A stretch of DNA of 18,083 nt from Fervidifonticultor sp964526945. GTDB taxonomy: Bacteria; Sysuimicrobiota; Sysuimicrobiia; Sysuimicrobiales; Humicultoraceae. This document shows, one piece after another, positions 7,289 through 14,769 of the stretch (positions are counted from its first letter, which is position 1; each line of letters begins with the position of its first letter). The translations under genes and the position numbers were made by a program. A model generated the notes under the pieces. It was not told where the DNA came from. It searched no databases and was given only the letters and a program-made list of their open reading frames with translations. The stretch covers positions 1 to 18,083 of the forward strand of contig CAZGNA010000042.1 in the NCBI GenBank assembly GCA_964526945.1, read 5' to 3'.

Positions 7289-8041
7289 TCAGTCGTGCAG
7301 TCCGGCGCGCCGCAGCAGGCGCGCGACCTGGCGCCGGCGTCGCCAGCGCCGCAGCCGTTCGATGGGGTTCCATCCGACCGGGGGCTCCTCCCGGTGCCGG
7401 GAGGCGAGTCGTCCGTGGAGGCGCACGCGGGCGCGCGGGGCGAGCCCCACGCGCCCGCTCGCCGCGTACCACCGCGCCACGCCACACCCGGCCAGCGCGA
7501 ACGCGCCCATGGGGAACGGCAGCGAGAAGAACACCAGCACGGCGGCCACCAGCCCCAGCCACCGCGCCTGCACCGGGAGGACGAAGAAGGCCAGGAGGCG
7601 CTCGGCCGGGTTGACGGTGGTCCAGGCGACCACCGCCGCCGCCAGCAGCAGCCACGGCCCGGCCAGCACCACGGGACGTCCGATCGCGAGGCCACCCGCC
7701 CACAGCGCCAGCGCGGGCGCCGCGGTCACCAGCCCCAGGAAGCGCACGTAGTCACGCCGGCCCCACGCGCGCTCGAGGCTGCCACCGAACACCCACAGCA
7801 TGTACCCGCCGAGCAGCACCCCGAGGGCCCCGCCGGTGCCCACCAGCGGGTACGTGAGGACCGTCCACGGCGCCGCCCGGGCCCGGGGCGCCACGAACGC
7901 CAGCGGAGGCAGGGCATCCAGGCCTCCGGCGAACCCCAGCAGGAACGTGCCCGCGTTGGCCGCAAGCAGCGTCCACGTGATCGGGCAGTCGCCGGGCAGC
8001 GCCGGCGGCCGCCGCGACACCGCGAATCCGCGTCGTGCCAC
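7289..8041 (-). CDS. Rhomboid-like multipass membrane protein, catalytic residues absent
   Basis: This membrane protein of about 250 residues has roughly six hydrophobic segments: about 22-40, 60-85, 101-118, 123-140, 148-171 and 173-192. It ends in a strongly basic cytosolic tail (many Arg after residue 200). The order ITWTLLAANAGTFLL, then WTVLTYPLVG, then LWVFGGSLERAWG matches the rhomboid fold (W..LTYP, then FG..LE...G). The GxSG serine motif expected in TM4 is missing (the region reads VLAGPWLLLAAA), and there is no His in the last helix (GAFALAGCGVARWY). It is therefore likely a non-proteolytic rhomboid-like protein. The start is the GTG at 8039-8041, five bases after the fusion-gene stop. 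Another GTG at 8018-8020 is possible. Function unknown. Confidence 0.75.
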   Translation of the reverse strand: MARRGFAVSRRPPALPGDCPITWTLLAANAGTFLLGFAGGLDALPPLAFVAPRARAAPWTVLTYPLVGTGGALGVLLGGYMLWVFGGSLERAWGRRDYVRFLGLVTAAPALALWAGGLAIGRPVVLAGPWLLLAAAVVAWTTVNPAERLLAFFVLPVQARWLGLVAAVLVFFSLPFPMGAFALAGCGVARWYAASGRVGLAPRARVRLHGRLASRHREEPPVGWNPIERLRRWRRRRQVARLLRRAGLHD

Positions 8042-8046
8042 GGGCG

Positions 8047-10773
8047 CTACCGCCGCCGGGCGCCCAGCGGCAGCGCCGGCTCCGGATGCGCCACCCGCAC
8101 GCGGACGTCCACGATGGTGGCGCCGCGCTCGTGGACGATGACCGGGTTGCAGTCGAGTTCTGCCACGGCGGGCAGGTCCTGCGCCAGCGCGCCAAGCCGC
8201 AGCAGCACGTCCTCCAGGGCGACGACGTCTGCGGGCGGCTGGCCGCGGAACCCGGTGAGCAGCCGGTAGGACTTCAGCTCCTGGAGCATCTCGCGGACTT
8301 CCTCGCGGGCAAGCGGCGTCAGGCGGATCGCCACGTCGCCCATCAGCTCGACCAGCGTGCCACCGGCCCCGCACGCCACCACGGGACCGAACTGCGGCTC
8401 GCGCACCACGCCGGCGATCATCTCGACGCCCGGCGCGGCCATCCGCTGGACGATGAAGCCAGTGAGCGGCGTGCCCGCCGCCTGCAACCGAGCCGTCATC
8501 TCGGCGGCAGCGCGCGCCACTGCCTCGCTTCCTTCCAGGTGCAGACGCACCGCCCCCGCCTCGGTCCGGTGCACGACACCCGGCGCGATGGCCTTGAGGG
8601 CCACGGGCCCGCCGAACTCCTCGGCCGCCAGCGCGGCGGCCTCGGCGGTGGGCACGATGCGCTGCTCCACCATCCGCAGGCCGTAGCACTCCAGCAGCGC
8701 CTGCACGTCACCGGGCGGCAGCCACCCCTCGCCACGCGCCAGGGCGGCGTCCACCAGCGCGGCGGCGTCGTCGCGGCGCAGGTCGTCGAACCGTACCGGC
8801 GTCGGCAGCGGCCGGGCGCGCCACGCGCCGTAGCGGGCGACCCGCGCCAGGGCGATGGCGGCCGCCTCGGGGAACAGGTACGAGGGCACGCGCACGTCGG
8901 AGGCGCGCAGCACCTCGGGGACCCCCCGCGAGGACATGAACACCGACAGCACGGGCTTGGTCCCGTCCAGCTCCCGCACCGCGTCCACGATGGCGGCGGC
9001 CACCTCCTCGGCGCGGGTCACCAGCGGCGGGATGAAGATCACCACCAGCGCGTCGACGTGCGGATCCTGGCCCACCACGCGGATCGCCTGGCGGTAGTGC
9101 GCGGCGGTGGCCGAGGCGATCATGTCCACGGGGTTGCTGACCGCGGCCTCGGGCGGCAGGAAGGCGCGCAGCTGCCGCTGGGTCTCCTCGGCGAGGATCG
9201 GGACCTCCAGCCCTTCGGCCTCGCAGGTGTCCGCGCACAGGATGCCGGGCCCGCCCGAGTTGGTGATGATGCCGACGCGCCGGCCCGCAGGCACGGGCTG
9301 GTGGGCCAGCAGCGCGGCCACGTCGAACATCTCCTCCAGGGTGTCGGTGCGGATGACGCCCGCCTGCCGGAAGAGGGCGTCCACCGTGATGTCCGAGGCG
9401 GCCAGCAGCGCGCCGGTGTGCGACGAGGTGGCGCGGGCGCCCGCCCGGGTGCGGCCGCTCTTGACGGCCACGATGGGCTTGCGCCGTCCCACGCGCCGGG
9501 CCAGGCGCGAGAACTTCTGCGGGTTGCCGAACGACTCCAGGTAGAGCAGGATGACGTCGGTGCGCGGGTCCTGCTCCCAGTAGGCCAGCAGGTCGTTCCC
9601 GGAGATGTCGGCCTTGTTGCCCACCGACACGAACGTGGAGATCCCCAGCCCCAGCATGCGCGCGTAGTCCAGGATCGCCAGGCCCAGCGCGCCGCTCTGG
9701 GACATGAAGCCGATGCGCCCTTCCGGGGGCTCCACCGGCGCGAAGGTGGCGTTCAGCCGCACCGCGGGATCGGTGTTGATGATCCCCATGCAGTTGGGAC
9801 CGATCAGGCGCATCCCGCTCGCCCGGCAGACGCGCAGGAGCCCGGCCTGCCGCGCACGCCCGGCGTCGCCGGTCTCGGCGAACCCCGCGGAGATCACCAC
9901 CAGCGCGCGCACGCCCTTGCGGGCGCACGCCTGCGCCGCCTCGACGACGTGCTCGGCGGGGGTCACGATCACCGCCAGGTCCACCGGGCCGGGGATCGCC
10001 TCCACGGTGGGGTAGGCCACCACCGACTGCACGACACCGGCGCGGGGATTCACCGGGTAGACCGGGCCGGCGAACCCGTACGCCAGCAGGTTGTGGAACA
10101 GCTCGCCGCCGATGCTCCCCCGCTGGCGGGAGGCGCCCACCACCGCCACCGCCCGCGGGGAGAAGAACGTGCGCAGCGCGTTGGCCGCGGCCACCATCTC
10201 GCGCTCCTCGAACTTGGCGAGCGCCTCCGGGGTCAGCGCCGTGGGGAAGCGCTCGTGCACCTCGCCGGCGACGATCTGCACCTCGGTGGGGAACCCGGCG
10301 TCGCGGAAGACGTCGAGCATCCGGATGTTGGTGGGCAGCACCTCGGCCTCGAAGAGGCGGATGTGGTGCTCGGCGGCGTGCTCGGCCAGATGGCCGAGCA
10401 TCAGCGTGCCCAGGCCCCGCCCCTGGTAGTCGTCGGCCACGGCGAACGCCACCTCGGCGCGGTCGCCGTCGAGGGCAGCGTACATGGCGTGTCCGATGAT
10501 GCGCTCCGGGACGCCCACGGTCGCCACGATCCCGTAGCGCCGGACGTAGTCCACGTGGACCATCTTGTGGACCAGCGGTCCCAGCGCCTCGTCGCTGGTG
10601 CGGGTGAAGAAGCGCAGCGCGCGCGCCTGCTCGGAGAGGGCGCGGAAGAAGGTGAGCAGCGCGGCCTCGTCGTCGGGCCGCAACGGGCGCAGGTGCACGG
10701 TGGACCCGTCGCGGAGCACCACGTCCGCCTCGCGGTGCGCGGGATACCGCCCCTCGTCCACCTGGCGCGCCAT
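8047..10773 (-). CDS. GNAT acetyltransferase fused to ADP-forming acyl-CoA synthetase (Pat/Acd-like)
   Basis: The 908 residues contain: (a) an N-terminal GNAT domain (about 18-165) with the acetyl-CoA loop DDYQGRGLGTLML; (b) a CoA-binding Rossmann domain (about 205-300, VAVVGASRQRGSIGGELF); (c) succinyl-CoA-synthetase-like domains (about 345-620) with SSHTGALLAASD carrying the phosphorylatable His452; (d) an ATP-grasp domain (about 685-890; VVHRTEAGAV, GVEMIAGVVREPQFGPVV). Acd enzymes convert acyl-CoA + ADP + Pi to acid + ATP + CoA. Fused Pat proteins acetylate lysines of CoA ligases. Many Pat homologues have lost the synthetase His; here it is kept, so both activities are possible. The ATG at 10771-10773 follows GGAGGG. 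In-frame codons up to 10842 are rejected because they cover the probable promoter. First gene of a three-gene unit. Confidence 0.93.
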   Translation of the reverse strand: MARQVDEGRYPAHREADVVLRDGSTVHLRPLRPDDEAALLTFFRALSEQARALRFFTRTSDEALGPLVHKMVHVDYVRRYGIVATVGVPERIIGHAMYAALDGDRAEVAFAVADDYQGRGLGTLMLGHLAEHAAEHHIRLFEAEVLPTNIRMLDVFRDAGFPTEVQIVAGEVHERFPTALTPEALAKFEEREMVAAANALRTFFSPRAVAVVGASRQRGSIGGELFHNLLAYGFAGPVYPVNPRAGVVQSVVAYPTVEAIPGPVDLAVIVTPAEHVVEAAQACARKGVRALVVISAGFAETGDAGRARQAGLLRVCRASGMRLIGPNCMGIINTDPAVRLNATFAPVEPPEGRIGFMSQSGALGLAILDYARMLGLGISTFVSVGNKADISGNDLLAYWEQDPRTDVILLYLESFGNPQKFSRLARRVGRRKPIVAVKSGRTRAGARATSSHTGALLAASDITVDALFRQAGVIRTDTLEEMFDVAALLAHQPVPAGRRVGIITNSGGPGILCADTCEAEGLEVPILAEETQRQLRAFLPPEAAVSNPVDMIASATAAHYRQAIRVVGQDPHVDALVVIFIPPLVTRAEEVAAAIVDAVRELDGTKPVLSVFMSSRGVPEVLRASDVRVPSYLFPEAAAIALARVARYGAWRARPLPTPVRFDDLRRDDAAALVDAALARGEGWLPPGDVQALLECYGLRMVEQRIVPTAEAAALAAEEFGGPVALKAIAPGVVHRTEAGAVRLHLEGSEAVARAAAEMTARLQAAGTPLTGFIVQRMAAPGVEMIAGVVREPQFGPVVACGAGGTLVELMGDVAIRLTPLAREEVREMLQELKSYRLLTGFRGQPPADVVALEDVLLRLGALAQDLPAVAELDCNPVIVHERGATIVDVRVRVAHPEPALPLGARRR

Positions 10774-10949
10774 CGTGCCCTCCGGGGATGGAATCGGGAA
10801 CGTCGCGCTTCCATTGTGCCCGATGTCGGCGGCCGGTGTCATCGGGTGGGCGTTGCGGGACCCTCGGGTCGGCGCCCGATCCCCGGTGCGCGCCGCTCGC
10901 CGTACAATGGTTTCAGAAGGCCTTGTCAGCCGTCCTGCGGAGGACTGCG
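10774..10949. promoter_or_regulatory. Divergent promoter region for the GNAT-Acd operon and the baeRF-like gene
   Basis: On the minus strand, ATGACA (10837-10842) and CACAAT (10813-10818) are separated by 18 bp and lie about 40 bp before the fusion-gene ATG, a plausible sigma70-type promoter. On the plus strand, TACAAT (10903-10908) is a good -10 box for the gene at 10950, with no clear -35. Both -10 boxes end in ACAATGG, so they form inverted copies at 10811-10817 and 10904-10910. The plus-strand gene has the ribosome binding site GGAGGA at 10939-10944. Confidence 0.5.
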
Positions 10950-12042
10950 ATGGCCGGCGACCTGTCCCTGCTCTCCGGCATAGAAGACCTCGACGACCTG
11001 CTGGAGCGCGACCGCGACGACGTGTTGTCGGTGGCGCTGGCCACCGATCCCACCGTGCCCGAGCACCAGGCCGTGCGCCCCGCCTACCTGATCTGGCTGG
11101 AGAACGCCCTGCGCGACCTGCTGCGCGACCTCCCGCCTCCCCGGCGGCGCGTGGCGCGTCCGCTCGCGCAGCGCGTGACGGCCTACGTCAGGACGTGGAA
11201 GCCCACCGCCCGCGGGCTCGCGCTCTTCGCCGCGCCAGACCTCTGGCGCGTCTACCCCGTGCAGGTGCCGCTGCCCAACCGCGTGCGGTTCGGACTGCCC
11301 GACGTCACGGCCCTGCTGGAGGCGCTCGACGCCTGCCCGCCCTATGCGATCCTCGCCGTGGACACCCGGCACGCCCGGTTGGCCGCGGGCTACCTGGGGA
11401 ACGCCTCGCTGCTGGCGGAGGAGACGCTGGACCTGCACACGGAGCACTGGCGGCAAACCTCCGGCCGCCGCCCGCCGGATGGGAGAGGGGGCCGGGCGCG
11501 GCACGCAGCGGGATCCCTTCGAGGCGCGGCGGCGCGCGCACGTCCAGGCGTTCTGGGAGCACGTGGCCGCCGAGACCGCGCGCCTCCTCGCCGCGCGCGG
11601 TCTGGGGGCGCTGGTGGTCGGCGGGCCGGAGGAGGCCGCCGCGGCCGTGGTCCGGGCACTGCCCCCGCAGGCGCGCCGCGCCCTGGTCGGCACGGTGCCG
11701 TTGCCGCGCTACGAGGGCCTGGCCGAGATGCTGCAGCGCACGGCGCAGGCCGCTGTGGAGGCGGAGCGCCGGCGGGATCGCGAGCTGGTGGCCGCCGTGC
11801 TCGAGGCGCAGGGCACGCGGGCGGTGCTGGGCTGGCCGGCGGTCGACGAGGCCCTGCGACTGCGCCAGGCCCACCTGGTGGTCGTCGAGCCCTCCCGCCT
11901 CGCACACCACCCGGAGTTGCCCCGCCTGGCGCGCCAAGCCGGCGCACGCCTGGAGCTGGTCCACGTCGACGCGGCCGCGCCGCTAGCGGCAGCTGGGGGC
12001 ATCGCGGCGGTGCTCAGGAGCCCGTCGACGGCCGCGGGGTGA
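10950..12042 (+). CDS. baeRF/Balon-like archaeal-eRF1-family protein, interrupted by a +1 frameshift
   Basis: The N-terminal part (frame of the ATG at 10950) reads MAGDLSLLSGIEDLDDLLER and has the family blocks RGLALFAAPDLWRVYPV, PLPNRVRFG and CPPYAILAVDTRHARLAAGY. Near 11487-11491 (a G5 run) the homologous sequence moves to the next frame: RGTQRDPFEARRRAHVQAF, LGALVVGGPEEAAAAVVRAL, GTRAVLGWPAVDEAL, ending at TGA 12040-12042. Removing one G gives a continuous protein of about 363 residues, close to mycobacterial Rv2629. Without correction the first frame runs on to 12113 as low-complexity sequence. These bacterial relatives of eRF1/Pelota lack the GGQ loop. Some (Balon) bind the ribosomal A site during hibernation, others may act in rescue. 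The exact baeRF family is not resolved. It has a good ribosome binding site (GGAGGA) and a TACAAT box upstream. Its 3' end overlaps the convergent gene by 29 bp. Confidence 0.72.
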
Positions 12043-13393
12043 GCGATCCGTCGGCCGTCCACCGGTCCAGGAGCTCGGCCAGGGCCCGCGCGGTCTCGGC
12101 GTCGAGGTCGTAGGTGACCCGTACGGCCGGCTTGTCGAGCCGGAGCAACCGCCGCAGGTCGACGGGGGTGCCGACCACCACGACATCGGCGGGCGTGCGC
12201 CGCAGGGTCTCCTCCAGGTCCCGGCGCTGCGCCTCGCCGTAGCCCATCGCCGGCACGACCCGCGCAAGATGCGGGTAGGCGGCGTAGGTCTCCCGCAGGC
12301 TGCCCACCGCGTGGGGGCGCGGGTCGACGATCTGCGCGCCCAGACGTTCGGCGGCGAGCAGCCCGGCGCCGTAGGCCATCTCCCCGTGGGTCACCGTCGG
12401 GCCGTCTTCCACCACCACGACCCGGCGACCGGCCACCAGCTCCGGGTGGTCGACGCTGATCGGGGAGCGGGCCTCGAGCACGAGCGCCCGGGGGTTGGCG
12501 GCCGCGACGTTGCGGCGCACGGTCGCCACGGCGTCGGGCGGTGCCGAATCCACCTTGTTGATGATGACGACGTCGGCCATGCGCAGGTTCGTCTCGCCCG
12601 GGTGGTAACGGAGTTCGTGCCCGGCGCGGTGCGGGTCGACCACCACCAGGTGCCGGTCCGGCCACAGGAACGGGAAGTCGTTGTTGCCGCCGTCCCACAC
12701 CAGCACGTCGGCTTCCGCCTCGGCCCGGCGGAGCACCGCCGCGTAGTCCACGCCGGCGTAGACCACGATGCCGCGCGCCAGATGGGGTTCGTATTCCTCG
12801 CGCTCTTCCACGGTGACGCCGGCAGCATCCAGGTCGCCTGGCGTCGCGAAGCGCTGGACCGCCTGGGCGGCCAGGTCGCCGTAGGCCATGGGGTGCCGCA
12901 GCACCACCACCCGGCGGCCGCGGTCGCGCAGCAGCCGGGCCACGAGGCGTGCGGTCTGGCTCTTGCCGCTGCCGGTGCGCGTCGCGCCCACCGCGAGCAC
13001 CGGGACGCGCGCCCGCAGCATCGTCTCCTTGGGCCCGAGCAGGCGGAACCCCGCGCCGGCCGCCAGCGCCCGCGAGGCCAGGTGCATGACGTGCTCGTGG
13101 GAGACGTCGCTGTAGGCGAACACGACCTGGTCCACCGCCGCGCGACGGACCACGTCCTCCAGATCCTCTTCGGGCACGATGGGGATGCCTTCCGGGTAGC
13201 CGGGGCCCGCCAGCGCCGCCGGGTAGACGCGGTGGGCGATGTTGGGGATCTGGGCCGCCGTGAAGGCTACGACGCGGTACCCGGGGTGGCCGCGGAAGCA
13301 GACGTTGAAGTTGTGGAACTCCCGCCCGCCGGCGCCCAGCAGGACGACACGGATCGGGGCCGATCCCGGATGGGCTGCGCGCGCGTCGTGCAC
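12014..13393 (-). CDS. Cyclic 2,3-diphosphoglycerate synthetase-like P-loop protein (COG2403 type)
   Basis: The 459 residues match the length of archaeal cyclic 2,3-diphosphoglycerate synthetase (about 460). An N-terminal Rossmann-like part (about 13-125; RVVLLGAGGREFHNFNVCFR, FAYSDVSHEHVMHLA) precedes a nucleotide-binding part with GATRTGSGKSQTAR (136-149, P-loop GSGKS at 141-145), VWDGGNNDFPF (232-242), HPGETNLRMADVVIINKVD (264-282, NKxD at 279-282) and VVVVEDGPTVTHGEM (325-339). The archaeal enzyme makes the thermoprotectant cyclic DPG from 2,3-DPG and ATP. For bacterial homologues the substrate is not established from sequence. The start is the GTG at 13391-13393, eight bases after GGAGG within the extended anti-SD match GGAGGTGATC (13397-13406). 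The longer frame to 13507 lacks such a site. Convergent with the baeRF-like gene. Confidence 0.85.
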   Translation of the reverse strand: MHDARAAHPGSAPIRVVLLGAGGREFHNFNVCFRGHPGYRVVAFTAAQIPNIAHRVYPAALAGPGYPEGIPIVPEEDLEDVVRRAAVDQVVFAYSDVSHEHVMHLASRALAAGAGFRLLGPKETMLRARVPVLAVGATRTGSGKSQTARLVARLLRDRGRRVVVLRHPMAYGDLAAQAVQRFATPGDLDAAGVTVEEREEYEPHLARGIVVYAGVDYAAVLRRAEAEADVLVWDGGNNDFPFLWPDRHLVVVDPHRAGHELRYHPGETNLRMADVVIINKVDSAPPDAVATVRRNVAAANPRALVLEARSPISVDHPELVAGRRVVVVEDGPTVTHGEMAYGAGLLAAERLGAQIVDPRPHAVGSLRETYAAYPHLARVVPAMGYGEAQRRDLEETLRRTPADVVVVGTPVDLRRLLRLDKPAVRVTYDLDAETARALAELLDRWTADGSLTPRPSTGS

Positions 13394-13570
13394 GCCGATC
13401 ACCTCCGCTGGCGGCACTCTTCCCGTCGCCGCCCGAAGCCTCCTGGGGGCCGCCTCCAGCCGCATGGGGCGCGCGAGCGGCGCGCCCACGTGGCGGGCGG
13501 CGCGCACCGGATGCTACCATGGGCGTACCGGTCGCTGCAGCGGTGCGATGCGCGCAGGAGGGGGAACACG
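13394..13570. promoter_or_regulatory. Divergent region between cDPGS-like and five-CBS genes
   Basis: The 177-bp divergent gap contains TGCTACCATGG at 13512-13522. On the plus strand this reads as an extended -10 (TGC-TACCAT, box 13515-13520). On the minus strand the same bases give TAGCAT (13511-13516), so the two -10 boxes would overlap as in symmetrical bidirectional promoters. No -35 is obvious. Two ribosome binding sites flank it: GGAGGTGATC (13397-13406, minus) and AGGAGGGGGA (13556-13565, plus). Confidence 0.4.
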
Positions 13571-14641
13571 ATGCTCACGGCCGCCGACGTTATGACCACC
13601 CGGCCCGTGGTCGTCCCGGTCGCCGCCACCGTGGCCGAGGCGGTGCGCACGATGCACGAGCGGGGCATCTCCAGCGTGCTGGTGGCGCCCGCCGTCGGGG
13701 GCATCGACTACGGCATCGTGACCATGCGCGACGTGGTCACCAAGATCGTCACCGAGGGGTTCGACCCGCACAGCCTGACCGTCGGTGACATCATGACCTG
13801 GCGGTTGGTCACGGCCCGGCCGCACTGGCCGCTGCGGCGGGTGGCGGAGGTGATGGCGCAGGCCCGCGTCCGCCGCCTGCCCGTGGTCGACGGCGGGACG
13901 CTGGTCGGCGTCGTCAGCGACACCGATCTGTTCACCGCGCTGGTGCCGCGCCACGACTGGGAGCACGTGCGCCGGGTGCGCAAGGACCGCGCGCTGCAGC
14001 GGGCTCACCGGTCCGGGCCCGCCCGAACGGTCGGCGACATCATGTCGGCGCCGGTGCTCACCATCGACCGCGAGGCCACCGTGCAGGCGGCCGTCGGCAA
14101 GATGGTGGCGGCGGGCATCAGCAGCCTGCTGGTGGCCGACCTCCCCGGCGGCGGTATCGTGACCAAGCGGGACGTCGTGCTCAAGGTGGTGGCAGCGGGC
14201 GGCGATCCGGCGCGCACGCCGGTGGGCGCCCTGGCCTCCGCACCCCTCCGCACCATCGACGCCGAGGCGCCCATCGAGGAGTGCTCGCGGCGGATGGGCG
14301 TGCTGCGCGTGCGCCGCTTCCCCGTCACCCGGGCCGGGGAGATCGCGGGCATCGTCAGCGACTCCGACATCCTGACGGCGGTCGCCGGCCACCGATGGGT
14401 GGGCCGCCGGCCGGGCCCCACGACCGCCATCGCCGCCGACGTCATGCGGCCCCTGGCAGGCGGCCTGCCCGCGCCGGGCGCGGAGACGCTGTCGCCGGAG
14501 CTGTCCATCTGGGAGTGCGCGGCGCGCCTGGCCCGCGCCGGCGCCCGCGAACTGCCCGTCGTGCAGCAGGGACGCATCATCGGCGTCGTGGGCGATGCCG
14601 ACATCGTGCGGGCCCTGCAGGAGCGCGGCGGGCCGGACTAG
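13571..14641 (+). CDS. Protein of five CBS motifs
   Basis: The 356 residues are almost entirely CBS repeats: about 1-60 (ADVMTTRPVVVP ... GIVTMRDVVTKIV), 70-125 (VGDIMTWRLVTAR ... GVVSDTDLFTAL), 154-207 (VGDIMSAPVLTID ... GIVTKRDVVLKVV), 218-271 (VGALASAPLRTID ... GIVSDSDILTAV) and 288-350 (AADVMRPLAGG ... GVVGDADIVRAL). CBS motifs normally occur in pairs, so two Bateman modules plus one unpaired motif is unusual. An interdomain stretch at 126-152 is Arg-rich. No enzymatic, DNA-binding or membrane domain is seen, so it is probably a soluble nucleotide sensor acting on a partner. The ATG at 13571 follows AGGAGGGGGA. The N-terminus (MLTAADVMT) resembles that of the CBS protein at 1-510 (MLTAGDVMT), suggesting paralogy. 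The last six codons lie in a tandem repeat unit. Confidence 0.92.
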   Translation: MLTAADVMTTRPVVVPVAATVAEAVRTMHERGISSVLVAPAVGGIDYGIVTMRDVVTKIVTEGFDPHSLTVGDIMTWRLVTARPHWPLRRVAEVMAQARVRRLPVVDGGTLVGVVSDTDLFTALVPRHDWEHVRRVRKDRALQRAHRSGPARTVGDIMSAPVLTIDREATVQAAVGKMVAAGISSLLVADLPGGGIVTKRDVVLKVVAAGGDPARTPVGALASAPLRTIDAEAPIEECSRRMGVLRVRRFPVTRAGEIAGIVSDSDILTAVAGHRWVGRRPGPTTAIAADVMRPLAGGLPAPGAETLSPELSIWECAARLARAGARELPVVQQGRIIGVVGDADIVRALQERGGPD

Positions 14642-14660
14642 CCGCCTGGCTCGACGGCCG

Positions 14661-14700
14661 CCCGACGCGCATCCCATGGCGGTGCTGGGAGCGCGGCGGG
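14661..14700. terminator. Strong stem-loop 1, likely bidirectional terminator or REP-like palindrome
   Basis: Arms CCCGACGCGC (14661-14670) and GCGCGGCGGG (14691-14700) pair at nine of ten positions. After a bulged A, TCCCA (14672-14676) pairs with TGGGA (14686-14690), leaving a 9-nt loop. That is fourteen pairs, mostly GC. It lies 20 bp after the CBS stop, between convergent genes, and would fold in both transcripts. There is no T-tract. Confidence 0.6.
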
Positions 14701-14729
14701 TCAGACTAGCCCTCTCGCGGCGAGTCCCA

Positions 14730-14769
14730 CCCGACGCGCCTCCCATGGGCGTGCCGGGGGCGCAACGGG
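14730..14769. terminator. Stem-loop 2, copy of stem-loop 1
   Basis: The second repeat unit folds the same way. CCCGACGCGC (14730-14739) pairs with GCGCAACGGG (14760-14769) at eight of ten positions, and CTCC (14740-14743) pairs with GGGG (14756-14759) including one T-G wobble. The pairing survives although the bases have diverged from copy 1. It is 73 bp from the ppdK stop on the opposite strand. Confidence 0.5.

Noticed and set aside
8035..10983. 982-codon open frame on the plus strand, opposite the GNAT-Acd gene
   Set aside because: The translation is His/Arg/Gly/Gln-rich with no recognisable domain. It mirrors a well-supported gene and arises from high third-position GC.
12043..12113. Continuation of the first baeRF frame to 12113
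   Set aside because: After the shift point this frame is low-complexity and has no family similarity, while the neighbouring frame has it.
13394..13507. Upstream start (13507) for the cDPGS-like gene
   Set aside because: The extra 38 residues are Arg/Ala-rich and precede the extended ribosome binding site GGAGGTGATC, which points to the GTG at 13393.
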